NCBI RefSeq assembly: GCF_002252635.1 | Contig: NZ_NQKX01000004.1 | Location: 124,001-188,000, forward strand | Direction: 5' to 3' | Source: Synechococcus sp. MW101C3 | Lineage (GTDB): Bacteria; Cyanobacteriota; Cyanobacteriia; PCC-6307; Cyanobiaceae | Length of the DNA stretch: 64,000 bases | Shown here: positions 1 through 13,888 of the stretch, one piece after another | How the letters are laid out: every line of letters starts with the position of its first letter | How positions within the stretch are numbered: the stretch's first letter is position 1 | Notes under the pieces: model-generated | What the model saw: the letters and a program-made list of their open reading frames with translations, nothing else | What the model was told of the DNA's origin: nothing | The model's database searches: none | Translations under genes and position numbers: made by a program

Positions 1-283
1 CATGCAGTTGCTCGCGCCAGAGGCGGCCATCGGCGTGAAACACCACCAACAGGCTGCCCTCCGCCTCCACCAGCCGGGAGCAGACCAGGGGCACCAGCTC
101 CAGAAAGCGGTTGAAATTGGTGAAACTGCGCAGGGCAAAAGCCAGCGACGCCAGCAGCTCCTGGTTGCGCCGCTGCTCCCGGCTGAGGCTGTCGAGCAGC
201 TGCCTCAGCGAAGCGGATGCCGACAGGGTGCCATGGGCCCGCGGAGGGGGCGGAGGCACACGGGAGGGCGGCGTACTGCTCAC
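1..283 (-). CDS. PP2C/RsbU-type phosphatase, N-terminal part (partial)
   Basis: This gene runs off the left edge, so only about 94 N-terminal residues are visible. They start at a GTG and contain a proline-rich leader, then a helical stretch (SLSREQRRNQELLASLAF) leading into what looks like the start of a GAF domain (FLELVPLVCSRLVEAEGSLL). The identity rests largely on position: in picocyanobacteria the gene downstream of ftsY on the same strand is a GAF/PP2C serine phosphatase of the RsbU/SpoIIE type. The catalytic PP2C domain is outside the window. No clear Shine-Dalgarno precedes the GTG, so the start is uncertain. The 145 bp up to the ftsY stop show nothing recognisable. Confidence 0.55.
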   Translation of the reverse strand, partial: MSSTPPSRVPPPPPRAHGTLSASASLRQLLDSLSREQRRNQELLASLAFALRSFTNFNRFLELVPLVCSRLVEAEGSLLVVFHADGRLWREQLH

Positions 284-428
284 GGGAGCGGCCGGGGGAA
301 CGAAGAGTAGCAGTGGTGCGCGTTAATCGCTGAGCGCTCGTGATGCGTCTAACCGGGTGGCTGGCATCACCGGTTGAAGCGCAGAGAAGCCGCCCCCGAG
401 CGGAGGGGCAGTCACCGCCACCTCCGGC

Positions 429-2162
429 TCAGACAGCCAGCAGCGCCTCGACGAACTCGAAGCTGTTGAACGGCCTGAGGTCGCGGATGCCCTCGCCCGC
501 ACCCACGAAGCGGATCGGCAAGCCGGCCTCGGAGGCCACCGCCAGGGCCACGCCCCCGCGGGAACTGCCGTCGAGCTTGGTGAGCACCACGCCGGTGAGG
601 CCGGCGGCACTGGCGAAGGCCATGGCCTGCCGCAGGCCGTTCTGGCCCTGGCTGGCATCGAGCACCAGCAGCGATTCCACGCTGGCCTGGGGCGCCAGGC
701 GATCGACGATGCGGCGCACCTTGCTGAGTTCCTCCATGAGGTTGTGCTTGGTCTGCAGGCGACCGGCGGTGTCGACCAGCACCAGTTCGGTGCCCTTGGC
801 ACTGGCGGCACCGATGGCATCGAACACCACGGCTGCCGGATCGGCGTTGGCGCTCGGGTTGGCGATCACTGGAACCCCGCTGCGTTCCCCCCACACCGTG
901 ACCTGCTGCACGGCAGCGGCCCGGAAGGTGTCGGCCGCGGCGATCAGGCAGCTGTAGCCACTGCGCACCGCCAGGTTGGCCAGCTTGCCGAGGGTGGTGG
1001 TCTTGCCGACGCCGTTGACTCCCACCAGCAACCACACGTTCAGGCGATCGCGCTGCGGGGCCAGCAACGCCGTGCCGCTGGCCTGGATCGGTGCCTCCAG
1101 CACCCCCCGCAGCTGTTCCTTGAGAAAGCGCAGCCCCTCGCCCGGATCCATCACCTCCTGGTTGAGACGCTGCCGCAGGGCCTCGAGCACCTGATCGGTG
1201 GCCTTCACCCCCACATCGGCACGCAGCAGCAGGGTTTCGAGCTGCTCAAGCACCTCCGGGGTGAGCGGATCATCCCCGAGGGTTTCCAGCATCTGGCTGA
1301 CAAAGCCCTGGCGGGTCTTCTCCAGACCGCGCCGCAGCCGGCCCAGCCAGTCGATCTCCTCGAGCGACACCTGATCGGCGCGCACGCCCTGGGCCGCCAG
1401 CACCTCCACCGACCAGGTGAAGGCTTCATCGAACGCTCCCAGCTGGGGAGCGGCGGTGTCGGCAGCCGGGGCAGCAGCGGCGCTGGCAACCGTGGCGCCG
1501 GTGGAGGCGGCGGTGGCACTCTCCGGCTCCGGCCGTTCCAGCAACTCCTGCTGGCGCTCGCGGCGCTGGGCCGCAGCCTGCTCAAGCAGCGACAGTGCGG
1601 GCGCCGGCTGTGGAGCGGCAGGGGCTGCGGGCGGGGCCGGGGCCTGGAGCCTGGCCTCAGGTTGAGGCTGAGGGGGCACCGCTTCAGGAGCGGGCGCGGG
1701 TTCCTCCTGCGCAGGCGGGGCAGCGGAGGGTAGAGCCCCAGACCCTTGCTCGGCCGCAACCGCCTGCAACTCGGCGGGGGGCTCCTTTTGCCTGGCCGCA
1801 TCCTGCTGGGCCTTCAGCCGGGCATAGGCCTCGCGCGCCCAGGCAAGAGCGTCCTGATCGACGGCGGGTGCTGCAGGGGCGCCGGTTTGGGCCGGGGCAG
1901 AAGGGGCAGGGGCTGGAGCAGCAGAAGCGGAGCCAGCCTCAGCAACTTCAGATGCTGAGCCGGCGCTCTCCTGGCTGGCGGATGACCCGCCCTCAGAAGG
2001 CTCAGGGGTGGAGGAATCTGAGGTGGAGGGATCACCGGCGGGTCGTTCGTCCTGAGCGGGAGCGGCCGTCGTCGGTGCAGCGGATTCAGCTTCAGCCGTA
2101 GACGGGGCAGGAGCCGCCACGGGCTGGGGGGCGGATTGGCGCCGGAACCAGTCGAAAACCAT
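429..2162 (-). CDS. ftsY: Signal recognition particle receptor FtsY
   Basis: FtsY is the SRP receptor GTPase that docks ribosome-SRP complexes at the membrane for co-translational insertion, including thylakoid proteins in cyanobacteria. The 577-residue product has a long low-complexity Ala/Pro/Glu-rich A domain (about 1-240), a helical N domain (about 245-360) and the GTPase G domain. The G domain carries the P-loop GVNGVGKTTT at 381-390, the ADTFRAAAVQQ box, DTAGRLQTK and the guanine-specificity motif TKLDGSSRGG. The A domain is unusually long and proline-rich, as often seen in cyanobacterial FtsY. The ATG start lies 7 bp after the nusB stop, so nusB and ftsY probably form an operon. Confidence 0.96.
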   Translation of the reverse strand: MVFDWFRRQSAPQPVAAPAPSTAEAESAAPTTAAPAQDERPAGDPSTSDSSTPEPSEGGSSASQESAGSASEVAEAGSASAAPAPAPSAPAQTGAPAAPAVDQDALAWAREAYARLKAQQDAARQKEPPAELQAVAAEQGSGALPSAAPPAQEEPAPAPEAVPPQPQPEARLQAPAPPAAPAAPQPAPALSLLEQAAAQRRERQQELLERPEPESATAASTGATVASAAAAPAADTAAPQLGAFDEAFTWSVEVLAAQGVRADQVSLEEIDWLGRLRRGLEKTRQGFVSQMLETLGDDPLTPEVLEQLETLLLRADVGVKATDQVLEALRQRLNQEVMDPGEGLRFLKEQLRGVLEAPIQASGTALLAPQRDRLNVWLLVGVNGVGKTTTLGKLANLAVRSGYSCLIAAADTFRAAAVQQVTVWGERSGVPVIANPSANADPAAVVFDAIGAASAKGTELVLVDTAGRLQTKHNLMEELSKVRRIVDRLAPQASVESLLVLDASQGQNGLRQAMAFASAAGLTGVVLTKLDGSSRGGVALAVASEAGLPIRFVGAGEGIRDLRPFNSFEFVEALLAV

Positions 2163-2169
2163 GCCTGCC

Positions 2170-2784
2170 TCAGGGGGCCGCGGTGGTGAACCGCCGCAGA
2201 ACGCCGTTGATCATCCGCCGTCCCTGCTCGTCGCTGTAGCGGTTGGCCAGATCGACGGCCTCGTTGCAGGCCACGGCCGCCGGCGTGCCGAAGGTGTCGA
2301 GGTCGACGGCGGCCAGTCGCAGGATGTCGCGGTCGATGCGCGGCAGGCGCTTCAGCCGCCAGCCCTCCATCACCTCATCGAGGCGGCGATCGAGGTCTTC
2401 GCGGTGATCGAGCACAGCCCGCGCCCGCTCCACCGCGCCGCGGCGCACATCTTCCTGGTCGGCCAGCATCAGCAGGCGCGGCAGTTCAAGGCCCGCTGAC
2501 AGGCGGTTGATCGCCTGCTCGGCGTGAGCCAGACCGCGCTGCAGGTGACCGCGCACGCGCACCACCTGATCGGCGGCATCGACCAGTTCGCTGTCGAGCA
2601 GTTGCTGCTGCGCCTGCTCCAGGTCGAGCGCGGCATTGTCGAGGGCTTCCCGCACGCACTGGCTGAGGCTGGCGAGGGCCTGGTGCAACAGGCCTTCAAG
2701 CGAAAGGTCGGCGGCGGGAACGCGATCGCTCACCTGGCCCAGCATCAACAAAGCCAGTTCTCTGGAAACGGAGCGACTCTGCAT
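2170..2784 (-). CDS. nusB: Transcription antitermination factor NusB
   Basis: NusB binds boxA RNA together with S10 (NusE) and supports antitermination of rRNA transcription. The product has 204 residues, longer than the roughly 140 of E. coli NusB, with the extra residues in the middle as is common in cyanobacteria. The start MQSRSVSRELALLMLGQV and the C-terminal IDRDILRLAAVDL and AVACNEAVDLANRYSDEQGRR segments are typical NusB signatures. It lies between the DUF502 gene and ftsY on the same strand. Confidence 0.93.
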   Translation of the reverse strand: MQSRSVSRELALLMLGQVSDRVPAADLSLEGLLHQALASLSQCVREALDNAALDLEQAQQQLLDSELVDAADQVVRVRGHLQRGLAHAEQAINRLSAGLELPRLLMLADQEDVRRGAVERARAVLDHREDLDRRLDEVMEGWRLKRLPRIDRDILRLAAVDLDTFGTPAAVACNEAVDLANRYSDEQGRRMINGVLRRFTTAAP

Positions 2785-2810
2785 CGGATCGTCAGAAGGG
2801 GTGAACCCCC

Positions 2811-3587
2811 TCAGGCCTTGGTGGAGGAGGGGGCGGTGAACACAGGGGCCCGCAGTTGGGCCAGCAGGCTGGAGAAGCTGCGGTTGCCCTGACCACCGCG
2901 CTCATCATCGGGGCTGACGATCCCCGCCGAAATGATCGTGCGGAAGGCATCTTCCACCGAGAGGTCGAGGTCGCGGACGGATTGCTCGGGCACCACGGCA
3001 TACCAACCGGTGGTGGGGTTGGGCGCCGTGGGGATGAACACGCTCAGCATCGGCTGATCGGACGTGCTCTGCATGGCGGCTCCGAGTACACCGGTGACGA
3101 AACCGACGGCGAAAAGGCCCTTGCTGGGGTACTCGACCAGCACCACCCGGCGAAAGCGGGTGGAGTTGCTGCGGAACACGGTTTCCAGCAGCTGCTTGAG
3201 CGTTTTGTAGACCGAACCCGCCAAGGGGATGCGCTGCAGGGTGCCTTCGCCGAAATCGAGCAACCAGCGGCCCACGATGTTGCGGGCCATCAGGCCGATC
3301 AGCAGGATGCCGAGCAACGGCACCAACAGACCCACGCCGAGATTGATCAACTCCTGCAGGAGCGGACTCAGCGTATTGAAGGGATTGAATTGCTTCGGGA
3401 TCGTGGTGAGAAAGGCGAGCACGAAGCGGCTCACCGTGGTGGCCAGCCAGATCGTGGTGGCGAGTGGAATCACCACCAGCAGACCGGCGATCAGGTCGTT
3501 CTTGAGGTCCTGGCGAAGACGGTTCCCCAGGGGTTCATCAGTGCGGGGATTCGATTGCACCAAGAGCGGGCCGGAACGACCGGACAT
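2811..3587 (-). CDS. DUF502 family membrane protein
   Basis: Integral membrane protein of the DUF502 family; function unknown. The 258-residue product has two hydrophobic spans near the N-terminus (LIAGLLVVIPLATTIWLAT and LINLGVGLLVPLLGILLIGL). A conserved soluble core follows, with the family pattern of a small-residue motif plus YKTLKQLLETVF, and a C-terminal FIPTAPNPTTGW block. I chose the ATG at 3587 rather than a TTG directly upstream. It sits 26 bp before nusB on the same strand, an arrangement conserved in marine picocyanobacteria. Confidence 0.88.
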   Translation of the reverse strand: MSGRSGPLLVQSNPRTDEPLGNRLRQDLKNDLIAGLLVVIPLATTIWLATTVSRFVLAFLTTIPKQFNPFNTLSPLLQELINLGVGLLVPLLGILLIGLMARNIVGRWLLDFGEGTLQRIPLAGSVYKTLKQLLETVFRSNSTRFRRVVLVEYPSKGLFAVGFVTGVLGAAMQSTSDQPMLSVFIPTAPNPTTGWYAVVPEQSVRDLDLSVEDAFRTIISAGIVSPDDERGGQGNRSFSSLLAQLRAPVFTAPSSTKA

Positions 3588-3666
3588 CAAAAATCAGACT
3601 TCAACCTAGCCAGCCACCAGGGACGCCGTTAAGCGGCGGCCCATCTCGCCACAGAACTTCCGAGGC

Positions 3667-4317
3667 TCAGAGCACCGCGGCGAGTGCCACCAACGTGAAC
3701 GCCACGGCCAGCACCACCGCTGAAGCGGTGCCGTTGAAACGGCGCTGGTTGAGGGCCAGCACACTGGAGCGTTCCTCCTGCTTCAGCTGGTCCTGCATCT
3801 GCTGCAACTGGCGGTCGATGAAGCCGCGCGCCGCCTGCTGCTTCTGCTCACGCGTGGCCTGGGGCGGCACCTGGCCCGCCTGCTCGGCCTGACGCACCAG
3901 TTGCTCAATCACCTGGGGATTGGTGCTCTGCTGCTTGGCCATCTCCAGCTGGCCACGCTTGGTGGCCAGGCTCTGCTCAGTCTGGGCGGTGATCGAGCCA
4001 TCGGCGCTCACCGTGACCGGCACTGCCACAGCCAGGCCGATCGCCAGCACCGCTGCCACGACGGTGACCACCCAGCGCAGGGGGGTGCGGCCCTCGTGGG
4101 ACACATCAAGGCGGCAGCCCAGCAGGATCAGCAGCAGACCCACCAGCGCCATCGGTGCCTGGCTGATCAGCCGTTCCACCAGCAGCTGCTGGAAGGTGGG
4201 ATCCTCCCAGCTGCCGATCAGGATCACGGAGGTGAGCTGCAGGGCCAGCAGCACCACCAGGGTGAGACCGAGCCAGCGCAGCAGCACGCCGAAACGTCCG
4301 GAAGAGGCGGAGATCAC
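3667..4317 (-). CDS. HpsJ family protein
   Basis: Small membrane-anchored protein of the HpsJ family, named after a filamentous cyanobacterial hormogonium polysaccharide locus; its role in unicellular strains is unknown. The 216-residue product has three N-terminal hydrophobic segments (about 8-30, 50-65, 75-100). A coiled-coil region follows (QLEMAKQQ to DRQLQQMQDQLKQEERS), then a final C-terminal membrane segment. The chosen start is a GTG at 4317, directly before the first membrane segment, leaving 31 bp to the divergent queG. An open reading frame extends further upstream but would overlap queG. Confidence 0.78.
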   Translation of the reverse strand: MISASSGRFGVLLRWLGLTLVVLLALQLTSVILIGSWEDPTFQQLLVERLISQAPMALVGLLLILLGCRLDVSHEGRTPLRWVVTVVAAVLAIGLAVAVPVTVSADGSITAQTEQSLATKRGQLEMAKQQSTNPQVIEQLVRQAEQAGQVPPQATREQKQQAARGFIDRQLQQMQDQLKQEERSSVLALNQRRFNGTASAVVLAVAFTLVALAAVL

Positions 4318-4348
4318 AGCAGAATGACGGTGATGCGCAACTGTACGG

Positions 4349-5329
4349 GTGGGATCTAAGCCCGACCAGGAACGCCTGTCTCCCGCAGCCCTGGCGGCAG
4401 CCCTCAAACAGCAGGCCCTGCTGCTGGGATTCGCCCCCGTGGGGCTGGGCGTCGCCGAGCCGGATGAAAGGATGCAGCTGCGCACGGCGGCCCTGCAGCG
4501 CTGGCTGGCCGCAGGCCACCACGCCTCGATGGACTGGATGGCCGATCCGCGCCGGGCGGAAATCCAGCGGCTGCTGCCTGGGGTTCGCAGCCTGCTGGCG
4601 GTGGGGCTCAACTACAACGTGGCCGCGATCCGCACCCCCGGCCGGCCGGCGATCGCCCGCTACGGCTGGGGTCGCGACTACCACCGGGTGATCGACAGCC
4701 GCCTGCGCCAGCTGGGCCGCTGGCTGGAGCAACAGGCTCCGGAGGTGCGCTGGCGGGCCTGTGTCGACAGCGCTCCCCTGCTGGACAAGGCCTGGGCCGA
4801 GCAGGCCGGCCTGGGTTGGATCGGCAAACACGCCAACCTGATCCACCCCCGCCGGGGCTCCTGGTTCCTGATCGGCCATCTGCTCACCACGCTGGAGCTG
4901 CCTGCGGATGCTCCGGCCGAGCCACTATGCGGGCGCTGCAGCCGTTGCATCGACGCCTGCCCCACCGGCGCCATCACCGAGCCGTTCGTGGTGGACGCGC
5001 GGCGCTGCATCGCCTTCCACACGATCGAAAGCCGCGAGCCGCAGCTGCCGCCGGCGATCAGCGCCGCCATGGCTCCCTGGGTGGCCGGCTGCGACATCTG
5101 CCAGGACGTCTGCCCCTGGAACGACCAGAACCTGCCCGTGTCCAGCGATCCCGACCTGCAGCCGCGCGCCTGGATGCTCGACCTGCAGCCGGAGGAGGCG
5201 CTGCAGTGGAGTGACGACGACTGGGATGAGCGGCTGCGGGCCTCGGCCCTGCGCCGCATCAAGCCGTGGATGTGGCGGCGCAACCTGCGGGCGATGCTGA
5301 GGCTGGGCACGCCCGGCCCTGCCAGCTGA
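4349..5329 (+). CDS. queG: Epoxyqueuosine reductase QueG
   Basis: QueG reduces epoxyqueuosine to queuosine in the wobble base of GUN tRNAs, using cobalamin and two [4Fe-4S] clusters. The 326-residue protein shows both ferredoxin-like cluster motifs: C194-x2-C-x2-C-x3-CP, and C248-x2-C-x3-CP in the GCDICQDVCPWN block. The family segments YARYGWGRDYH-like (here IARYGWGRDYH) and GWIGKHANLI are present. The start is a GTG 31 bp from the divergent HpsJ gene, so the two genes share a short promoter region. Confidence 0.94.
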   Translation: MGSKPDQERLSPAALAAALKQQALLLGFAPVGLGVAEPDERMQLRTAALQRWLAAGHHASMDWMADPRRAEIQRLLPGVRSLLAVGLNYNVAAIRTPGRPAIARYGWGRDYHRVIDSRLRQLGRWLEQQAPEVRWRACVDSAPLLDKAWAEQAGLGWIGKHANLIHPRRGSWFLIGHLLTTLELPADAPAEPLCGRCSRCIDACPTGAITEPFVVDARRCIAFHTIESREPQLPPAISAAMAPWVAGCDICQDVCPWNDQNLPVSSDPDLQPRAWMLDLQPEEALQWSDDDWDERLRASALRRIKPWMWRRNLRAMLRLGTPGPAS

Positions 5330-5416
5330 CAGTGCCCGCCTGAAAAAGAGAGGCCATTCGCCTGCAGAAGTCAAGAACCGCCGCTCTAGAGTGAGTTCTG
5401 GAATGGAACGCCCGGC

Positions 5417-6319
5417 ATGGCCCCGCGCTGGTTGGCGAGTCTTACGGCAGCACCGTTCACGTTTTCCGTTCTGGCAGGGTCGGTGCCGCCGGCCTTCGCG
5501 CTGGTCCCTTACGCCTATGTGCCGCAGACCGCGGAGCTGGAAGCGGCAGGGCTGGGCATCGCCCAGGCGGCCAGCCGCCTGCTGCGCCTGGGCCAAGCGG
5601 AGGATGCGGCCCGTCTGGCGGCCCTCACCGTGCAGCTGCTGCCTGGCGACCCGCGCGGTTGGGTGCTGCTGGCGGAAGCCCAGCTGCGCAGCAACCAGAG
5701 CAAGCAGGCATCGGCTTCGTTGGCGCGGGCCAAGCAGCTCGATCCACGCAACCCCGGCATCTGGTTCGCCGAAGGCTCCCTGGCCCTGCGCGATGGTCAG
5801 CCGCAGCAGGCGGTGGGGCTGCTGGAGCAGGGCCTGCGGCTGGATGGGCGCAACGCTGGCGCCCACTTCGATCTCGGCAACGCCCAGCTGCTGCTCAACA
5901 ACCCCCAGGGGGCCCTGCTGGCCTTTGAGCGTGCCTCCGGGCTGCGCAAGGGCTTCTGGGAGGCGATCAACAACCAGGGGCTGGTGCTCTATGAGCTGGG
6001 CCGCCGCGGCGAGGCGATCGAACGCTGGCGCCAGGCCCTGCAGATCAACGCCAAGGCGGCGGAACCGATGCTGGCGCTGGCAGCCGGCCTCTCCGCCGCC
6101 CCGGACGGACAGAGCGAAGCGCGGAGGCTCGCCAGCGAGGCCCTGGCGATCGAACCCAACTACGTGCTTGACGCCTATCAGAAAGAACAACTCTGGGGGC
6201 CCCGCCTGCGTGCCAGCACCAAGACCCTGCTCAGCCATCCCGACCTGAAGGCCGCTGTGGACAGGGCCAATGCCAATGCCTCAGGGACCATGGAGACGGA
6301 AGAAGAACCCTCCACCTGA
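5417..6319 (+). CDS. Tetratricopeptide repeat protein, probably exported
   Basis: A 300-residue protein with a hydrophobic signal-like N-terminus (about 1-29, ending AFA). At least four TPR units follow (about 50-230) with the W-LG-Y-A-F-A-P spacing, for example GWVLLAEAQLRSNQ, GIWFAEGSLALRDGQ and WEAINNQGLVLYELG. TPR arrays are protein-interaction scaffolds; the partner cannot be inferred. The gene lies between queG and the topoisomerase A gene, a placement conserved in Synechococcus/Prochlorococcus. The C-terminus ends in an acidic tail. Confidence 0.85.
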   Translation: MAPRWLASLTAAPFTFSVLAGSVPPAFALVPYAYVPQTAELEAAGLGIAQAASRLLRLGQAEDAARLAALTVQLLPGDPRGWVLLAEAQLRSNQSKQASASLARAKQLDPRNPGIWFAEGSLALRDGQPQQAVGLLEQGLRLDGRNAGAHFDLGNAQLLLNNPQGALLAFERASGLRKGFWEAINNQGLVLYELGRRGEAIERWRQALQINAKAAEPMLALAAGLSAAPDGQSEARRLASEALAIEPNYVLDAYQKEQLWGPRLRASTKTLLSHPDLKAAVDRANANASGTMETEEEPST

Positions 6320-6394
6320 GCAGCCACCAGCAGCTGGGCCCGCCAGGCAGCATCTGTAGGCTGAGCCCCTTCCGCCCCCAGACCCCCGAACCGG

Positions 6395-8854
6395 ATGGCA
6401 GAGGAGCGCGTCCAACCGATCTCCCTGCATCAGGAGATGCAGCGGTCGTACCTCGAATACGCGATGAGCGTGATCGTGGGCCGGGCCCTGCCGGATGTGC
6501 GCGATGGCCTCAAGCCCGTGCAGCGGCGCATCCTGTTCGCCATGCACGAGCTGGGTCTCACCCCGGACCGGCCCTACCGAAAATGCGCCCGGGTGGTGGG
6601 TGATGTGCTCGGCAAGTACCACCCGCATGGCGACCAGGCCGTCTACGACGCGCTGGTACGCCTCGTGCAGACCTTCGCCAGCCGCCATCCGCTGCTCGAT
6701 GGCCACGGCAACTTCGGCTCGGTCGACGACGACCCGCCAGCGGCGATGCGCTACACGGAAACGCGCCTGGCACCGATCGCCAATCAGGGGTTGCTCGATG
6801 AAATCGGCAACGACACGGTTGATTTCGCCCCCAACTTCGATTCCTCCCAGCAGGAACCGACCGTGCTGCCCGCGCAGCTGCCCTTCCTGCTGCTGAACGG
6901 CTGCTCCGGCATCGCCGTGGGCATGGCCACCAGCATTCCGCCCCACAACCTGGGCGAAGTGGTGGACGCCCTGATCGCGCTGATCCGCAAGCCCGATCTC
7001 AGCGACGACAAACTGCTCGAACTGGTCCCCGGCCCCGACTTTCCGACCGGCGGCGAAGTGCTCACCGGCAGCGGCGTGCGCGACACCTACCTGAACGGCC
7101 GCGGCAGCATCCCGATGCGGGGGGTGGCCCACATCGAGGAGGTGCAGCCCGGCAAGGGGCGCCACCGCCGCGGCGCCGTGGTGATCACCGAACTCCCCTA
7201 CCAGCTGAGCAAGGCGGGCTGGATCGAGAAGCTGGCGGAGCAGGTCAACGACGGCAAGATCGGTGGCATCGCCGACATCCGCGACGAGAGCGACCGCGAT
7301 GGCATGCGGGTGGTGGTGGAGGTGCGCCGCGACGGGGAGCCCGCCAAGGTGCTGGCCGAACTGCAACGCCGCACGGCCCTGCAGAGCAATTTCGGGGCGA
7401 TCATGCTGGCGCTCGTCCACGGCCAGCCGCTGCAGCTGAGCCTGCGGCAGATCCTTAACCATTTCCTGGAGTACCGGGAACACACCCTGATCCGGCGCAC
7501 CAACCACGCCCTGCGCCGCACCGAAGACCGGCTGGAGGTGGTGGAGGGTCTGATCCGGGCGCTCGATGCCCTGCAGGAGGTGATTGCCCGGATCCAGGCG
7601 GCCAAGGATGCCGCCACGGCCAAGGCGAGCCTGCAGGTCCACTTCGATCTGAGCGAACGGCAGGCCGAGGCGGTGCTGGCCATGCCGCTGCGGCGCCTCA
7701 CCAGCCTGGAGCAGGACGGCCTGCGGCAGGAGGCCGCTGAGCTGGCACAGGAACGGGAGCGGCTGCGGCACCTGCTCGACGACCGCCAGGCCCTGCTCGA
7801 CGCCATGGTGGCGGAGCTGAAAAGCCTGAAGAAGCGCTATGCCACACCCCGGCGCACGCGTCTGGTGGCCGGCGGCGATGCCCTGGTGGCACAGCGTGCC
7901 GCTGCCACCCGACCCACCACCGAGCTGCAGCGGCAGCAGGCCCTCGACGCCCTGCCCGGCGATGGTCGCCTGCTGATCCAGGCCGATGGCCAGGTGCGGA
8001 TCGTGGGCCCCCAGCTGCTCGGCCGCCTGCATCTGGAGGAGGGCGCCCCGCTGGGTGAGCACCCGTCCCCGGCGCGGCTGATCCTGGCGGTGAGCGATAA
8101 ACCGGCCGTGCTGGCCTTCAGCGCCGGTGGGCGGGTGGCCCTGCTGCGCTGGGAGTATGCCGGACAGCAGCAGGGCGGCCTGGAGAAGTTCCTGCCCGAG
8201 AGCCTGCTCGATGACCCGATCATTCAGGTGTTGCCACTCCCGGCACAACCCGAGGGCAGCCTGGGCCTGCTGAGCAGCGACGGCCGTTTCAAGCGGCTGC
8301 CGATCGACGCGTTTCTCGAGCTGTCCGGCCGTGCCGCCACCGTGCTCAAGCTGAAGGACGGCGTGGTGCTGCGCCGTGTGGTGCCCTGCAGCGACGACCA
8401 GGACCTGGTGGTGGGCAGCAGCTCCGGGCGCCTGCTGCGCCTGCAGCTGACGGACGCCGACGTGCCGCTGATGGGGCGGGCGGCCCAGGGCCCCCTGCTG
8501 CTGCGGCTGCTGCCCGGCGAGACGATTGCCGGTGCCTGCGCCCCCCGCTCGGATCAGGACGTGGTGCTGGCCAGCCGCCTGGGACGGATCAAGCGCCTGC
8601 GGCTGGAGAGTCTGCGGCGGTGCCAGCGGGGCGAGCTGGGCCAGATCGGCCTGCGCTTCCTCGATCGCAGCGACGCCCTGGTGGACCTGCAGGTGTGCGG
8701 AACGTCCACCCTGGGGGTGGTGCTGAGCCCGACCCGCAGCTTCCGCCTCGATCCAGCCACCCTTTCGGCCCAGAACCCCGACGAACCCGGCGAACTGCCG
8801 CAGCCATTGGCGGCCGGCGACAGCGTGCAGGCCCTGGTGCCACTGATCAACTGA
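6395..8854 (+). CDS. Type IIA DNA topoisomerase subunit A (GyrA/ParC)
   Basis: DNA breakage-reunion subunit of a type IIA topoisomerase. The 819-residue protein has the N-terminal catalytic core with [18 protein letters not shown], the HPHGD motif and the active-site tyrosine Y120 in [10 protein letters not shown] coiled-coil tower and a C-terminal beta-pinwheel from about residue 520 follow. I could not see the GyrA box (QRRGGKG or close variants) in the C-terminal domain. That argues for a ParC-like decatenase or a divergent paralogue rather than the supercoiling gyrase subunit. It is in the conserved dnaN-proximal cluster and converges on purF. Confidence 0.93.
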   Translation: MAEERVQPISLHQEMQRSYLEYAMSVIVGRALPDVRDGLKPVQRRILFAMHELGLTPDRPYRKCARVVGDVLGKYHPHGDQAVYDALVRLVQTFASRHPLLDGHGNFGSVDDDPPAAMRYTETRLAPIANQGLLDEIGNDTVDFAPNFDSSQQEPTVLPAQLPFLLLNGCSGIAVGMATSIPPHNLGEVVDALIALIRKPDLSDDKLLELVPGPDFPTGGEVLTGSGVRDTYLNGRGSIPMRGVAHIEEVQPGKGRHRRGAVVITELPYQLSKAGWIEKLAEQVNDGKIGGIADIRDESDRDGMRVVVEVRRDGEPAKVLAELQRRTALQSNFGAIMLALVHGQPLQLSLRQILNHFLEYREHTLIRRTNHALRRTEDRLEVVEGLIRALDALQEVIARIQAAKDAATAKASLQVHFDLSERQAEAVLAMPLRRLTSLEQDGLRQEAAELAQERERLRHLLDDRQALLDAMVAELKSLKKRYATPRRTRLVAGGDALVAQRAAATRPTTELQRQQALDALPGDGRLLIQADGQVRIVGPQLLGRLHLEEGAPLGEHPSPARLILAVSDKPAVLAFSAGGRVALLRWEYAGQQQGGLEKFLPESLLDDPIIQVLPLPAQPEGSLGLLSSDGRFKRLPIDAFLELSGRAATVLKLKDGVVLRRVVPCSDDQDLVVGSSSGRLLRLQLTDADVPLMGRAAQGPLLLRLLPGETIAGACAPRSDQDVVLASRLGRIKRLRLESLRRCQRGELGQIGLRFLDRSDALVDLQVCGTSTLGVVLSPTRSFRLDPATLSAQNPDEPGELPQPLAAGDSVQALVPLIN

Positions 8855-8905
8855 TTTCCGAGGGCTGAGCTGACCTGCTGATCCTCAGGGCCCCGGCAGC
8901 AAGGC

Positions 8906-10402
<1,497 letters not shown>

Positions 10403-10544
10403 CATGGCTTGTGCGTGTTTGGACCCGTCACCCAGCGCAGGCGAGCTGGCGCCATGGGGGCCGGACGGTGACGGGGAGGGGTGCTGCCTGGGGTGCGCGC
10501 GAACCACAGGCCTGACCACTGACCGACTGCGTTGACAGTCTGCC

Positions 10545-12914
<2,370 letters not shown>

Positions 12915-12984
12915 CAGGCGGCCGCAGGCAGGAAAGCGCAGTCTGGCCGAGCGAGCGCCCACGGCCGCCGGGGGATCGGCGGGT

Positions 12985-13884
12985 TCAGACCCAGGGGTCC
13001 GTGTCGCTGTCGTAGCGGCTGCCCCGCCGGGACGGTCCCTCGCTGACAGGCTGGGTCCGACGGTAGCGGTCCGTGTCCGGTTCGAGCTCCGGATCGTCCT
13101 CAGGCGAGTCCCAGGCCCTGGGCCCGTCGTCGCGATCCTCTAGACGATCGTCGTCGTCCCAGTCGTCCAGCGGGTCGCCGTCCGGTTGACGGCGGCCGGA
13201 ATCGGCGTCCTGCCAGGGCGGACCGTCCCGCTGGGGCTCCTGCCAGGGGGGTTCCTCCAGCCAGCCTTCCAGCCGTTCCTCGAAGCGTCCGCCCACCTCC
13301 TGGAACTGATCCCTGATCCGGGTGGTCTCCTGACCCACCTGATCCCGCCAGCGGCGTGAGCGGCGCAGAAACTCCTGCCGCACACTGGCCTTGGCCAGCG
13401 GCAGGTCGTCGAGGCCGCCGAGGCCGGTGAGCACCTGGCCGGGCTGCTGATCGACGATCCGATCGGGAGTGAGGCGCCAGCGGCTGGTGCCCGGCAGGCG
13501 CGGATCGCTGCGCGACACCAGGTAGTGCAGGATGCGCCCACTGCGCAGCTCCACGGCCGCATCCGCCACTGTGCCCAGCACGGAACCCCCAGCGCCGGTC
13601 AGGGCGGCATCGAACAGCGTGGGCAGGCGTTCGAGCGTGGCCGGATCGGTGACGGCCGGTTCGCCCAGCACCAATGCCTCCAGTTCACCGAGGCCGCGCA
13701 GCTGGTCGAGGCGCCAGACAAGCCGGCGGGTGCCGAAGGCGGAGGGTTTGCTGGCCCAGCCGAGCAGGCGGTGCACCGGCGGGTGCATCCAGCCCATCAG
13801 TCCGGGGCCGTGGTCGAGGCCCTGATCGCAGCGCACCCGCAGGCGCAGCAGGTCGGAGAGCAGCAGCTGAGCGGGAAGGCTCAC
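12985..13884 (-). CDS. PRC-barrel domain protein
   Basis: A 299-residue cyanobacterial protein with one or two PRC-barrel-like beta domains in the N-terminal half ([30 protein letters not shown], given here only as positions 13-42, and about 90-150). The C-terminal half is very acidic and Asp/Arg/Pro-rich and is probably disordered. PRC barrels occur in photosynthetic reaction-centre subunit H and in RNA-processing proteins; the role here is unknown. The GTG start lies 4 bp after the dnaN stop, so it is probably co-transcribed with dnaN. Confidence 0.8.
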   Translation of the reverse strand: MSLPAQLLLSDLLRLRVRCDQGLDHGPGLMGWMHPPVHRLLGWASKPSAFGTRRLVWRLDQLRGLGELEALVLGEPAVTDPATLERLPTLFDAALTGAGGSVLGTVADAAVELRSGRILHYLVSRSDPRLPGTSRWRLTPDRIVDQQPGQVLTGLGGLDDLPLAKASVRQEFLRRSRRWRDQVGQETTRIRDQFQEVGGRFEERLEGWLEEPPWQEPQRDGPPWQDADSGRRQPDGDPLDDWDDDDRLEDRDDGPRAWDSPEDDPELEPDTDRYRRTQPVSEGPSRRGSRYDSDTDPWV

Positions 13885-13888
13885 GGCA

